A DNA stretch of 32,418 bases from Candidatus Saccharimonadota bacterium (lineage in GTDB: Bacteria; Patescibacteriota; Saccharimonadia; Saccharimonadales; JAGQNK01), in assembly GCA_020428105.1 (NCBI GenBank), contig JAGQNK010000014.1, forward strand, positions 1 through 32,418, read 5' to 3'. Position numbers and translations under genes: made by a program. Of this stretch, positions 1 through 8,577 are shown in pieces. The notes beneath the pieces are model-generated. The model was not told the DNA's origin. It saw nothing but the letters and a program-made list of their open reading frames with translations, and ran no database searches. Within the stretch, counting starts at the first letter, position 1; each line of letters starts with the position of its first letter.

Positions 1-47
1 CCTGTACTGTAGGGTTGTGGAGAAATGGTTTGTTTACGAAAAGCTTA

Positions 48-56
48 TGCTATACT
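48..56 (+). promoter_or_regulatory. Extended -10 promoter upstream of pilM
   Basis: The sequence TGCTATACT is an extended -10 (TG, one base, TATACT at 51-56). A weak -35-like TTGTTT lies at 30-35. Initiation near 63 would give a pilM leader of about 94 bases. A very similar stretch (GCTTATGCTATA followed by CTTATTT) occurs upstream of the minor pilin gene at 8578, so the two pilus units may share a promoter type. Confidence 0.5.
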
Positions 57-156
57 TATTTTAAACATGAGTTCCATGTTAAGGATATACGGGATTCACA
101 TAAGTGGGCAATATGATACAGACAAGCACTAAAAACATACAAGAAAGTTACACTAG

Positions 157-1197
157 ATGAGTCTTATAAGTGGTGTTTCTGACTTTTTTGGGCTAGATAT
201 CGGCACTACGGCGGTCAGGCTTGTGAACCTAAAGGGAAGTGGGCCCGTCAAGTCATTGGCCAGATACGCATATGCACCGATAGATAGCAAAATCTCCCTA
301 AGTGATGCCAAATCAGACCAGCAGAGACTTGCTGGAGTTATAAGAGATTTATTATCCGAGGCTAGGTTGTTGACTAGAAATGTTGCGGTTGGACTACCGT
401 CACAAAAAGTGTTTACAACAGTTGTGGACATTGACCGGATGTCACCCGGTGAACTGGCAAAGTCGATTCACTATCAGGCAGATTCTTTGATACCAACACC
501 AGTTGATGCGTCTAAGATGGACTGGGCAGTGATTGGCGATTCACCAAAGGACAGTAACAAAGTAGAGCTGTTATTGACTAGTGTACCAAATGATTTTATT
601 GAAAACAGACTAGATATGCTGGAGTCAATCGGCTTGAATGTTATTTCTTTTGAGCCTGATAATTTGGCGTTGACACGTGCAATGTTGGCACCCGATGCTA
701 CATTACCGCAGATGGTGTTAGACATAGGCAACAAGAGCACGGATTTGGTTATTGCTATGAACGGTGCCCCTCGCTTAACCCGCTCAATACCCACGGGATC
801 AGAAGCTATTATTCGCTCGGCTGTACAAAACTTGAATATTGATGACAAGCAAGCAGAGCAATTTGTGTTCAAATTTGGCTTGAGTAAAGAGAAGCTAGAA
901 GGGCAGATCTATCAGTCGATTATTGGTACGGTGGATCTGTTGGCAGGTGAGATTGAGAAATCAATCAAGTTCTTCCAGACTAGATATGGCGACGTAAAGC
1001 TAGATCGTATTATTGTTACCGGAGGCGCTTCGGCTCTACCAGAGTTTCCATTATATATTGCAAATAAGTTCGGCATAAGTGTGGAGATTGGTAATGCGTG
1101 GCGCAATGTCAGCTTCTCCCCAGATAAACAAAATGAGCTCCTAACGGTTTCAAATCACTTTGGTGTGGCCGCTGGACTGGCGGAGAGGGCGGAGTAA
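157..1197 (+). CDS. pilM: Type IV pilus assembly protein PilM (actin-like ATPase)
   Basis: PilM is the cytoplasmic FtsA/actin-like component of the type IV pilus alignment complex; it binds the N-terminal tail of PilN. The 346-residue length is normal. The phosphate-1 motif (FFGLDIGTTAVRLV, residues 10-23), the phosphate-2 motif (LDIGNKSTDL, around residue 188) and the late adenosine motif (IIVTGGASALPEF, around residue 286) are all visible, so nucleotide binding looks intact. It is the first gene of a colinear pilM-N-O-x-B-T-C run and ends 3 bp before pilN, which strongly supports the assignment over FtsA. No strong Shine-Dalgarno precedes the ATG, only AAGAAAG about 10 bases upstream. Confidence 0.95.
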   Translation: MSLISGVSDFFGLDIGTTAVRLVNLKGSGPVKSLARYAYAPIDSKISLSDAKSDQQRLAGVIRDLLSEARLLTRNVAVGLPSQKVFTTVVDIDRMSPGELAKSIHYQADSLIPTPVDASKMDWAVIGDSPKDSNKVELLLTSVPNDFIENRLDMLESIGLNVISFEPDNLALTRAMLAPDATLPQMVLDIGNKSTDLVIAMNGAPRLTRSIPTGSEAIIRSAVQNLNIDDKQAEQFVFKFGLSKEKLEGQIYQSIIGTVDLLAGEIEKSIKFFQTRYGDVKLDRIIVTGGASALPEFPLYIANKFGISVEIGNAWRNVSFSPDKQNELLTVSNHFGVAAGLAERAE

Positions 1198-1200
1198 AGT

Positions 1201-1923
1201 ATGATTCAGTTCAATCTACTGCCTGACGTAAAGCTAGAATATGTAAAGGCAAAGCGCGCAAAACACCTGGTGGTTCTTGTGTCTGTTGTTCTTGCGTCTC
1301 TAGCGGTTGGGGTGATGATGGTTTTATTCTTTGGCGTAAATGTTGTCCAAAAAAGACACCTGAACAACTTGAGTAAGGATATTACCGAAAAGAGTGATCA
1401 GCTCAAACAAGAAAAAGATATAGACAAGATTCTAACAGTTCAGAATCAACTGAATAATTTGAATAAGTTGCATGATGCAAAGCCTGCAGCAGAGAGGATG
1501 GGTGACTATCTAGAGAAAGTAACTCCACATGATGTAGCCATCTCAACTCTTTCCGTCGATTTTGGTGTTAATACACTAAAATTTGATGGCAAAGCAACAT
1601 CAGTCAAATCTGTAAACCAGATGATCGACACGATGAAGTTTGCTGAATACAAACTGACCGAAAAGGGCGAGGATGGTAAATCTACTACAACAACTGGTAG
1701 TGCATTTTCCAGTGTAGTTCTTGCATCCTTTGACAGAGCTGATGGGGAAGAAAAAATGCCCGTAACTTATGAGATTACTGCTAATTTTGATCCGCTTATT
1801 TTCAATGTTACGAAGAAGATTTCATTAGTTATACCCGCATCAAAGATTACCACTCAGTCGGTTACTGAGCGCCCAACGCCACTTTTCCAGCCAACATCTA
1901 CTAGTAAACCGGAGGATCAATAA
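1201..1923 (+). CDS. pilN: Type IV pilus inner-membrane protein PilN
   Basis: PilN is a bitopic membrane protein linking cytoplasmic PilM to PilO on the outer face. The protein begins MIQFNLLPDVK, the typical PilN tail (consensus near INLLP) that docks into PilM. One membrane helix follows (about residues 22-48), then a charged coiled-coil stretch (about 55-85) and an extracytoplasmic alpha/beta domain. The C-terminal tail is rich in Thr, Ser and Pro. The gene starts 3 bp after pilM and stops 2 bp before pilO. Family identification rests on the N-terminal motif, topology and position, because PilN sequences diverge strongly. Confidence 0.85.
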   Translation: MIQFNLLPDVKLEYVKAKRAKHLVVLVSVVLASLAVGVMMVLFFGVNVVQKRHLNNLSKDITEKSDQLKQEKDIDKILTVQNQLNNLNKLHDAKPAAERMGDYLEKVTPHDVAISTLSVDFGVNTLKFDGKATSVKSVNQMIDTMKFAEYKLTEKGEDGKSTTTTGSAFSSVVLASFDRADGEEKMPVTYEITANFDPLIFNVTKKISLVIPASKITTQSVTERPTPLFQPTSTSKPEDQ

Positions 1924-1925
1924 TC

Positions 1926-2615
1926 ATGGCAAAGGGTACTCAGCGTCTTTCTGTAAAAAGGATCCAGATAGACAAGGCAAACTCTGTTATTGTGGCTGCT
2001 GTGGGGACAGCGGCATTCCTGATTGCTTTTTCATTGGTGTCTACCAAGTCATTGTTGGCTAGAAGGGCGTATCAAGAAAAAGTAGCGAATTCTAGAGAAC
2101 ATGCTAGGAATGAGCTAGAAAAGAATATCAATGCTGTGACCGATCTGAAGACTCGTTACTATGAATTCGTGGGCAGAAGTGAGAATATTATCAAAGGTTC
2201 GAGCACTGGCAAAGGCCCACGCGATGGGGATAATGCACGTATTATTTTGGATGCTCTACCAAGTAAATATGACTACCCGGCTTTGGCGTCTAGTCTCGAG
2301 AAGATCCTCAAAGATAAAGGGTATACCATACATTCAATGTCTGGTGTTGACCAAGAGGTAGAGCATAATAGCTCTCAGACAGATGCCGTGCAGCAGGCCG
2401 TTGAGATGCCTTTCGAGCTTACAGCAGGAGGGTCGTATAGAGGCATCGTTGATTTGCTAGTCGAATTTAGGCGCTCTATTCGGCCATTGCATATACAGAC
2501 ATTGAGTTTTGAAGCTGAAAAAGAAGATGTTGATTCTATTAAACTCACTATCCAGGGAAAGTCGTACTATCAACCACAGCGAACCTTAAATATATCTGAG
2601 GAGATTGTACAGTGA
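1926..2615 (+). CDS. pilO: Type IV pilus assembly protein PilO-like
   Basis: This is a 229-residue bitopic protein with a short basic cytoplasmic N-terminus, one membrane helix (about residues 20-40), a coiled coil (about 45-85) and a C-terminal ferredoxin-like region. PilO pairs with PilN in the alignment subcomplex of the pilus machine. The assignment comes from topology and from its place directly after pilN; primary sequence similarity in this family is weak. The stop codon overlaps the GTG start of the next gene (GTGA), which implies translational coupling. Confidence 0.75.
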   Translation: MAKGTQRLSVKRIQIDKANSVIVAAVGTAAFLIAFSLVSTKSLLARRAYQEKVANSREHARNELEKNINAVTDLKTRYYEFVGRSENIIKGSSTGKGPRDGDNARIILDALPSKYDYPALASSLEKILKDKGYTIHSMSGVDQEVEHNSSQTDAVQQAVEMPFELTAGGSYRGIVDLLVEFRRSIRPLHIQTLSFEAEKEDVDSIKLTIQGKSYYQPQRTLNISEEIVQ

Positions 2616-2857
2616 AACAAAAAGATATAGCCCTGATCATAGTTATAGTCTTTATAAGTGGTGTGTCGTCATACTTTATTTCAAATAAGTTTATTAGTTC
2701 GCCAAAGCATGATCTGAAATCGGCCAAGGTAGAGCCTATTACATCTGACTTCTCTGAGCCTAGTACGGCATACTACAATGATAAGTCAATTAATCCGACT
2801 CAGTTGATAAAAATTGACGATAATAACAACGATAAGCCGTTTACAGAAGGTCAATAA
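2612..2857 (+). CDS. Small bitopic membrane protein in the pilus operon
   Basis: An 81-residue protein starts at GTG, overlapping the pilO stop. It has a single N-terminal membrane helix (about residues 6-26) and then a polar, low-complexity tail of about 55 residues rich in Ser, Asp and Asn. It occupies the place where pilP lies in Gram-negative pilM-N-O-P-Q operons. It lacks the size, lipobox and beta-domain of PilP, so I do not call it PilP. A small accessory of the PilN/PilO complex is the simplest guess. It is followed by a 29-bp gap before pilB. Confidence 0.7.
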   Translation: MKQKDIALIIVIVFISGVSSYFISNKFISSPKHDLKSAKVEPITSDFSEPSTAYYNDKSINPTQLIKIDDNNNDKPFTEGQ

Positions 2858-2886
2858 TTTTGTTGCAAGCGTGAGGAAAGTTTAAG

Positions 2887-4698
2887 ATGAGTGTTTTATC
2901 GGCAGAGGCCCAAAAGCAAGTCGAAGAAAAACTGGTTGCCGATAAGCTTGTTAGCGCAACCGAGCTTGCGAATATAAAGAAAAAAGCCGAAGCTGACAAT
3001 AAGCCGTTTATGAGCTTACTCGTGGCAGATAGTAAACTTTCCAACGAACAGCTTACCAGGACGATAGCGAAGGTTACGAACGTTCCATACGTCAACCTAA
3101 CAAATGCACAGATTGATCAAGACATTCTAACCCTGCTACCAAAAGATATAGCCGAACGCTATATGGCTGTGCCATTGGGCGAAATGCAACGCCGTTTGGT
3201 GGTAGCGATGCTGGATGCCGGTAACGTCCAGGCCGTTGACTTCCTAGCCAATAAGATTGGTCGACCGTTAAAGGTGTATGCTGCCAGCGAAGAGGGTATC
3301 CGTAGCGTCATTAAACAATACGAAGGAGCAAGTCTCGGCAAAGAGATGGAGGCTGCGCTTGGCGCACAGCAACAGCAGGATCGACAAGAGCAGGAAGAAG
3401 AAAAAGCTAGCAAACCAAAGGTTAAGCAAAACACCAAAATTCAAACCATAGTTCAGGATTCTCCGATCAGCAAGGCACTGTCTACTATCCTAGACTATGC
3501 CGCTAAGAATAGAGCAAGCGATATTCATATTGAGCCTCTCGAGCATGAGCTAAAGATTCGCTGTCGAATTGATGGTGTGCTTCGCGAGATCATGAAGCTA
3601 CCAAAGAGCACCGAGCCGCCTCTAGTGTCTAGAATCAAAATTCTTGCAAACCTCAAGATCGATGAACATCGTATTCCGCAGGATGGTCAATTTACCATCC
3701 AGTCGGACGATAAGGCTATTGACCTGCGTATTGCTATATCTCCAGTCGTTTGGGGCGAACAGGTAGTTATTCGTTTGTTGGACAAATCCGGCACAACTCT
3801 AAAGCTAGAAGATATGGGTTACAAGGGTCGTGCGCTCCGTGCTATTCGCGAGGGAGTAAAGTCTTCCAACGGCATGGTGCTGACCTCTGGACCTACTGGT
3901 TCGGGTAAGTCGACTTCTATGTACGCATTGATTCAAGAAATCATGAGTGACGGTATAAATATCGTTACCCTAGAAGACCCTGTTGAATACAAGGTGGGCG
4001 GGGTTAATCAAATTCAGGTTAATGCAGATGTCGGACTAACCTTTGCTGCAGGCTTGAGGTCAATATTGCGTCAGGACCCAGACGTTGTCATGGTCGGTGA
4101 GATTCGAGACAAAGAAACCGCTCAGCTGGCTGTTCAGGCTGCATTGACTGGGCACCTTGTCTTTAGTACGCTTCACACAAATTCTGCAGCCGGTATTTTG
4201 CCCAGGCTTTTAGATATGGGCATAGAGCCGTTTTTGATTGCAAGCACTGTAAGAACGGTTATTGGCCAGCGTTTGGTGCGCAGAATAAATGAAGAGGGAA
4301 AACAGAGTTATCAATCGGAGCCAGCCGAAACAGATGCTCTGCAGAGTGTTCTTGGTAAGTTGTTGCCCGAGAAAGAATCTGCCGTTGCAACTGCTGCAAA
4401 AGATCTTGGCTATGAAAGCTTGCCACTGAGGGGTCAAAGCGCTTATACTTTGTTTAAGGGCACAGATAGTCCTGCTTCTCCCGGAGGATACAAGGGTCGA
4501 ATGGGGTTATACGAAGTATTTCCAGTATCCGACACTATCAAGTCACTAATCCTCAAGCGAGCAACAAGTTCAGAGATACAAAAAGTTGCCGAGACGGAAG
4601 GGATGGTGAGTATGAGAGAAGATGGTTATCTAAAGGCCTTAGCAGGCTACACAACATTATCAGAGGTCAACCGCGTTGCGGCTGCCGATAACGCATAG
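2887..4698 (+). CDS. pilB: Type IV pilus extension ATPase PilB
   Basis: PilB is the hexameric secretion-type ATPase (GspE/PilB family) that powers pilus extension from the cytoplasmic face. An N-terminal MshEN/T2SSE_N-type region (about residues 1-150) is joined by a Gln/Glu-rich linker (about 158-185) to the N2 domain and the ATPase core. Visible motifs are Walker A GPTGSGKS (335-342), the Asp box VTLEDPVEY, Walker B DPDVVMVGEIRD (from 397) and the His box TGHLVFSTLHTNSA (from 421). The tetracysteine zinc motif normally found after GQRLVRR in PilB/GspE is absent; that stretch contains no Cys. At 603 residues it is slightly longer than usual. Confidence 0.95.
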   Translation: MSVLSAEAQKQVEEKLVADKLVSATELANIKKKAEADNKPFMSLLVADSKLSNEQLTRTIAKVTNVPYVNLTNAQIDQDILTLLPKDIAERYMAVPLGEMQRRLVVAMLDAGNVQAVDFLANKIGRPLKVYAASEEGIRSVIKQYEGASLGKEMEAALGAQQQQDRQEQEEEKASKPKVKQNTKIQTIVQDSPISKALSTILDYAAKNRASDIHIEPLEHELKIRCRIDGVLREIMKLPKSTEPPLVSRIKILANLKIDEHRIPQDGQFTIQSDDKAIDLRIAISPVVWGEQVVIRLLDKSGTTLKLEDMGYKGRALRAIREGVKSSNGMVLTSGPTGSGKSTSMYALIQEIMSDGINIVTLEDPVEYKVGGVNQIQVNADVGLTFAAGLRSILRQDPDVVMVGEIRDKETAQLAVQAALTGHLVFSTLHTNSAAGILPRLLDMGIEPFLIASTVRTVIGQRLVRRINEEGKQSYQSEPAETDALQSVLGKLLPEKESAVATAAKDLGYESLPLRGQSAYTLFKGTDSPASPGGYKGRMGLYEVFPVSDTIKSLILKRATSSEIQKVAETEGMVSMREDGYLKALAGYTTLSEVNRVAAADNA

Positions 4699-4723
4699 CG
4701 ACAAGAGGGGTGGGTAGAATAAT

Positions 4724-5794
4724 ATGGCAGGACAGCAACCAAGGATAGAAATCCTCCTAGAGGAAGTCATCAAAAAGAAAGCATCCGACCTTCATATTCA
4801 GGTGGGTTTGCCGCCAATGCTTCGTGTCGACGGTCAGCTACTGGCGATATCTGGCACAGAAACATTAACTGAAGAGACCGTAGAGGCGTTGATTTTTGCC
4901 ATACTGGACGAGGACCAAAAGCAGATTTTGCTCAAGGATAAGGAGTTTGACTTTAGTTTTGCCTTTGGTGATCTTGGGCGGTTTCGTGTAAACGCGTTTC
5001 ACGAAAGAGGCAACTTAGCTGCTGCACTTCGATTAATACCAAACGAAATTCTTACCATAGAACAGCTCGGTTTGCCACAGACAGTTAATAAATTTGCAGA
5101 GTACCCCAGGGGCTTGGTGCTGGTGACAGGCCCAACAGGTTCTGGTAAGTCTACGACTTTGGCGGCTCTTTTACACAAGATCAACATGGAGCGCGCGACT
5201 CATGTCGTGACTATCGAAGACCCTATAGAGTTTACTCATACCTCACAGAAATCGGTGATTGTTCAGCGAGAGGTGCACTACGATACGTATTCGTTCTCGG
5301 CTGCGCTTCGTTCAAGCTTGCGCCAGGACCCAGATGTAGTTCTAATTGGTGAGATGCGCGACCTAGAAACAATTGCTGCTGCGATCACCATTGCCGAAAC
5401 CGGCCACCTTGTATTTGCAACCTTGCACACAAACTCAGCTGCGCAATCGATTGATCGTATGATAGACGTTTTCCCACCACACCAACAGCCGCAGGTACGC
5501 TCGCAGTTGGCCAACATTCTGATGGCGATATGCGCACAACGTCTGGTGCCAGCAATTGGTGGCGGTAGAATTGCCGCAGCAGAAATAATGGTTGCTACGC
5601 CTGCAGTACGTAACATTATCCGAGAAGGCAAGAGCCACCAACTGGAAGCAGTTATTCAGACTGGTGCAGAGTTTGGCATGCAATCGATGGACAGAACACT
5701 GGCCACGCTTATTCATAACGGTACAATAACCTATGATGAAGCGCGTATGGTGGCTGTAGATATCGACGAGCTAGATAGGTTAATGAGAGGTTAA
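4724..5794 (+). CDS. pilT: Type IV pilus retraction ATPase PilT
   Basis: PilT is the hexameric ATPase that depolymerises the pilus, giving twitching motility and often DNA uptake. The 356-residue length is typical. Walker A GPTGSGKS lies at 136-143, followed by the Asp box TIEDPIEF, Walker B DPDVVLIGEMRD, the His box TGHLVFATLHTNSA and a C-terminal PAVRNIIREGK, which corresponds to the AIRNLIRE motif diagnostic of PilT rather than PilB. It lies between pilB and pilC, with 25- and 15-bp gaps. Extension and retraction motors together imply dynamic pili. Confidence 0.96.
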   Translation: MAGQQPRIEILLEEVIKKKASDLHIQVGLPPMLRVDGQLLAISGTETLTEETVEALIFAILDEDQKQILLKDKEFDFSFAFGDLGRFRVNAFHERGNLAAALRLIPNEILTIEQLGLPQTVNKFAEYPRGLVLVTGPTGSGKSTTLAALLHKINMERATHVVTIEDPIEFTHTSQKSVIVQREVHYDTYSFSAALRSSLRQDPDVVLIGEMRDLETIAAAITIAETGHLVFATLHTNSAAQSIDRMIDVFPPHQQPQVRSQLANILMAICAQRLVPAIGGGRIAAAEIMVATPAVRNIIREGKSHQLEAVIQTGAEFGMQSMDRTLATLIHNGTITYDEARMVAVDIDELDRLMRG

Positions 5795-5809
5795 TGACGG
5801 AATAATTCG

Positions 5810-7033
5810 ATGCTTACATACAAATATACAGCCCGAGATGTAGCCACTGGCAAAAAGATGACTGCCGAGGTTCAGGCGGCCAGCGAGCAGGCAGCTGCCA
5901 AGTTGTTGCGGGACCAAGGCTTATCGCCGATTGATATTACTCCGCTTACAGATGGGGGTAGCAACCCAATAGCACGTTTCAAAAACCGCATAACTATCAA
6001 AGATAAAATCTTGTTTTCTAGGCAATTATCAACGCTGATTAATGCAGGTTTACCCTTAGTGCAGTCGCTCCGTACGGTTATGGGCCAAACCCAAAACAAA
6101 GCCTTCAAAGTTGTAATTACTGGGGTGATTACAGATGTTGAGTCAGGGCAGGCATTGTCGATAGCACTAGGCAAGCATCCAAGGGTCTTTAATGACATTT
6201 ATGTCAGTCTAGTGGCTGCTGGTGAGGTGTCGGGTACTTTGGATAAGTCCCTTGAGCGTCTAGCGAATCAGCAGGAGAAAGATGCCGAGATTATCAGCAA
6301 GGTAAAAGGCGCAATGGTCTACCCGATTATTGTACTTGCAGTCATGTGTCTTGTCGTCGGGTTTATGCTAGTCAAAGTAATGCCCCAGGTAGCTATGTTA
6401 TACGATGGCATGGGTGGTGGGGCACAACTTCCACTCATCACCCGAATTTTATTATCAGTGTCAAATTTATTGATTAAGTTCTGGTACGTGGCGGTAATCC
6501 TTATTATTATTTCTGACTTTTTGGTATCGCGCTGGGCAAGAACATTTGGTGGTAAGCGCTATATTGATAGGTTCAAGATGCGAACACCACCGTTAGCTAG
6601 CTTGTTTATGAAGATGTACATGGCACGTTTTGCTAGGACTGGCGCAACTCTTGTAGCTAGTGGTGTACCACTCATCCAGGTGCTAGAAATCACGTCCAAG
6701 AGCATCAGCAACGTACATCTAGAAGAGTCAATCAATAGAGCAATAGAAAAGGTAAAGGGTGGTAAGGCCCTCTCTGAATCAATCTCAAATGATCCGAATT
6801 TCTTGCCATTAGTACCAGATATGCTACGTATTGGCGAGCAGTCTGGTGCAATAGAACAAATGATGGAAAAGACAGCCGACTATTACGAAAAAGAAGTCGA
6901 CAACGAGATCAAAGCCATCTCTACGATTATAGAGCCTGTACTTATGGTCCTCTTGGGTGTGGTGGCATTCATTATTGTGGCAGCCGTGTTGCTACCAATC
7001 TACAGTCTTGCAGGCAAGGGAATAAGCGCCTAA
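5810..7033 (+). CDS. pilC: Type IV pilus inner-membrane platform protein PilC
   Basis: PilC (GspF family) is the polytopic platform that couples the PilB/PilT motors to pilin insertion or removal. The 407 residues show two T2SSF domains (about 65-190 and 270-395) and three membrane helices (about 165-190, 220-240 and 370-400). The N-terminal YKYTARDVATGKK is typical of the family, as is the repeated G-LS-AL pattern with an E-SG motif (AGEVSGTLD, IGEQSGAIE). It is the last gene of the colinear assembly run; the major pilin follows after a 128-bp leader. Confidence 0.95.
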   Translation: MLTYKYTARDVATGKKMTAEVQAASEQAAAKLLRDQGLSPIDITPLTDGGSNPIARFKNRITIKDKILFSRQLSTLINAGLPLVQSLRTVMGQTQNKAFKVVITGVITDVESGQALSIALGKHPRVFNDIYVSLVAAGEVSGTLDKSLERLANQQEKDAEIISKVKGAMVYPIIVLAVMCLVVGFMLVKVMPQVAMLYDGMGGGAQLPLITRILLSVSNLLIKFWYVAVILIIISDFLVSRWARTFGGKRYIDRFKMRTPPLASLFMKMYMARFARTGATLVASGVPLIQVLEITSKSISNVHLEESINRAIEKVKGGKALSESISNDPNFLPLVPDMLRIGEQSGAIEQMMEKTADYYEKEVDNEIKAISTIIEPVLMVLLGVVAFIIVAAVLLPIYSLAGKGISA

Positions 7034-7100
7034 TAGCTGCAAGAGCAGTTATACACAGGTTGAAGTGTCTATGACATAAAATGCTTGTGTTTTTGGTTAC

Positions 7101-7115
7101 GAATGATTATCATTC
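7101..7115. repeat. Short palindrome in the pilin leader
   Basis: GAATGATTATCATTC is a perfect inverted repeat (seven-base arms, one-base centre) about 47 bases upstream of the pilin start. It could be a protein-binding site or an mRNA stem (GAATG/CATTC) in the untranslated leader. No function can be assigned from sequence. Confidence 0.4.
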
Positions 7116-7161
7116 TTCTATGAGTAACAATAATAAAGTGTCTCAGGGGGGCTCTAATACT

Positions 7162-7614
7162 ATGTATAAAAACTTAAAAAGTAAAAATCAAGGCTTCACC
7201 ATCATCGAAGTCCTTATCGTCTTGGCAATCGCCGGACTGATCATGCTGATTGTATTCTTGGCGGTGCCTGCATTGCAGCGAAATAGTCGCAATAACGCAC
7301 GAACGCAGTCAGCCTCCAAAGTAGCGGCGGCAATGACGGATTGTCTATCAAACCGTAACTATGTATTTACCTCATGCGCAAGTGCGGCTGCGCTGAATAA
7401 CCCGGTAGGTACCGGTGATGCGCTCAGTACAGTTAGCTTCGGTGGTGCGGCCTACTCACAGACTGATGCACGTATCGTAAACAGTGGTAGCGTGGTATGT
7501 AATACCGATGGTAGCGCACCCACAGCAGGTGGTGGCCCACGCTCATTCGTCGTTACCTTCCAGCTTGAAGGTGCTGGCGGCGGTGCCGGTCTGAACCGTT
7601 GTATAGGCGCATAG
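7162..7614 (+). CDS. Type IV major pilin-like prepilin
   Basis: This is the pilus subunit candidate. I chose ATG 7162 over the in-frame ATG at 7081 because it gives the short type IVa leader MYKNLKSKNQG, cut before F12, followed by TIIEVLIVLAI with the conserved Glu at +5. A G-rich Shine-Dalgarno (GGGGGG, 7145-7150) also precedes it. The 150-residue product has one hydrophobic N-terminal helix and a small Gly/Ala-rich globular part with four Cys (DCLSN, TSCAS, VVCNT, NRCIG), which could form two disulfides. It follows pilC and is closed by a strong terminator, consistent with a highly expressed subunit. An upstream start would bury the leader and is less likely. Confidence 0.88.
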   Translation: MYKNLKSKNQGFTIIEVLIVLAIAGLIMLIVFLAVPALQRNSRNNARTQSASKVAAAMTDCLSNRNYVFTSCASAAALNNPVGTGDALSTVSFGGAAYSQTDARIVNSGSVVCNTDGSAPTAGGGPRSFVVTFQLEGAGGGAGLNRCIGA

Positions 7615-7638
7615 TCTTAGGCTAACCTGCATAAATCT

Positions 7639-7671
7639 AAAACAGTATTGGTGGATAACCGATACTGTTTT
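7639..7671 (+). terminator. Intrinsic terminator after the pilin gene
   Basis: Ten-base arms AAAACAGTAT (7639-7648) and ATACTGTTTT (7662-7671) are perfectly complementary, and the stem extends inward through T-G and GGT/ACC. The 3' arm ends in a T run. It separates the pilin transcript from pilD. Confidence 0.85.
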
Positions 7672-7675
7672 ACTA

Positions 7676-7681
7676 TATACT
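7676..7681 (+). promoter_or_regulatory. -10 element for pilD (near-leaderless)
   Basis: TATACT at 7676-7681 lies directly after the pilin terminator. The predicted start of transcription (7 bases on) is about 7688, two bases before the pilD ATG. No Shine-Dalgarno fits between them, so the mRNA would be essentially leaderless. Confidence 0.5.
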
Positions 7682-7689
7682 AGTACGTA

Positions 7690-8514
7690 ATGAATATTCT
7701 TATTCTTATAGTGTTCGGCCTGTGCTTTGGTAGTTTTGTGAATGCGTTTGTTTGGCGTCTGCACGAGCTTCAGACCAAAAAGCCCAACACAAAGCAGAAG
7801 AAGGCTCTTTCACCACTAAACGGCAGGTCTATGTGCACGAGCTGTCGACATGAGCTTGCATGGTATGATCTACTGCCGGTATTTAGCTGGGTCTCTCTTG
7901 GCGGAAAGTGTCGCTACTGCCACAAAGCAATTAGCTGGCAGTATCCGTTGGTAGAGATTGCCACTGCTTGTTTGTTTGTACTGTCTTTTGTTGTGTGGCC
8001 ATTAGGGTTTGGTGTCACAGGGAACGCATTGTTTGTGGTCTGGCTGGTATTTATCGTGGCATTTATGGCGTTGGCGGTATACGACATTCGTTGGATGGAG
8101 CTACCGAATAAGATTGTTTATCCATTTCTAGGCCTTGGGGTATTCCAAGTGGTTTTGCGCATGGCTCACTCTGGTGATGTTGTTGGTACGCTTCTTGGAG
8201 CGCTGTTTGGCTTTGTGGCGATTGGTGGGCTGTTTTGGGCACTGTATCAGATCTCTGACGGCAAATGGATTGGTGGTGGTGATGTAAAGCTTGCTTTTGT
8301 AATTGGACCGTTGGTTGCTTCCGGGGTACTTAGTCTGATGGTAATTTTCTTTGCTTCATTGTTAGGCACTATGTTCGCGGTGCCGTTCATGGTTCGTGGC
8401 AAACTAAAGACAGGTAGTCGCATACCGTTTGGACCCTTTCTGATTGTCGCAACAATCATCGTCTATCTTTTTGGCAGGCGTATTCTGGAGTGGTATCTGC
8501 AGGGCATGGTATAA
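7690..8514 (+). CDS. pilD: Prepilin leader peptidase / N-methyltransferase PilD
   Basis: PilD is a polytopic aspartyl protease that removes prepilin leaders and N-methylates the new first residue. The 274-residue product has an N-terminal helix, a cytoplasmic loop with two CxxC pairs (CTSC and CRYC) as in bifunctional PilD, and about seven further membrane helices. The two catalytic Asp are in the AVYDIRWMELPN and GGGDVKLAF motifs. It serves the pilin just upstream and the four prepilins downstream. Its own -10 sits about 9 bases before the ATG, so it is probably transcribed independently of pilM-pilin. Confidence 0.95.
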   Translation: MNILILIVFGLCFGSFVNAFVWRLHELQTKKPNTKQKKALSPLNGRSMCTSCRHELAWYDLLPVFSWVSLGGKCRYCHKAISWQYPLVEIATACLFVLSFVVWPLGFGVTGNALFVVWLVFIVAFMALAVYDIRWMELPNKIVYPFLGLGVFQVVLRMAHSGDVVGTLLGALFGFVAIGGLFWALYQISDGKWIGGGDVKLAFVIGPLVASGVLSLMVIFFASLLGTMFAVPFMVRGKLKTGSRIPFGPFLIVATIIVYLFGRRILEWYLQGMV

Positions 8515-8530
8515 ATACCAGGTATTTTAT
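8511..8530 (+). terminator. Possible weak terminator after pilD
   Basis: AAATACC and GGTATTT (8513-8519, 8521-8527) flank a single base and are followed by TTAT. The stem is A/T-rich and overlaps the pilD stop codon. It is short and may act only weakly. Confidence 0.35.
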
Positions 8531-8559
8531 GTATAAATCCCTGTTGTATTTAGTGCTTA

Positions 8560-8570
8560 TGCTATATACT
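8560..8570 (+). promoter_or_regulatory. Extended -10 for the minor pilin operon (near-leaderless)
   Basis: TGC followed by overlapping TATATA/TATACT (8563-8570) resembles the pilM promoter. Initiation is expected near 8577, directly at the ATG at 8578, and no Shine-Dalgarno lies in between. Confidence 0.5.
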
Positions 8571-8577
8571 TATTTGT

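Noticed and set aside
2612-2857. PilP assignment for the small protein after pilO
   Set aside because: Position fits, but it has no lipobox or beta-domain and is half the expected size.
7081-7161. Upstream ATG for the pilin gene
   Set aside because: It would add 27 residues before the prepilin leader and cross the 15-bp palindrome; ATG 7162 gives a normal leader and a G-rich ribosome site.
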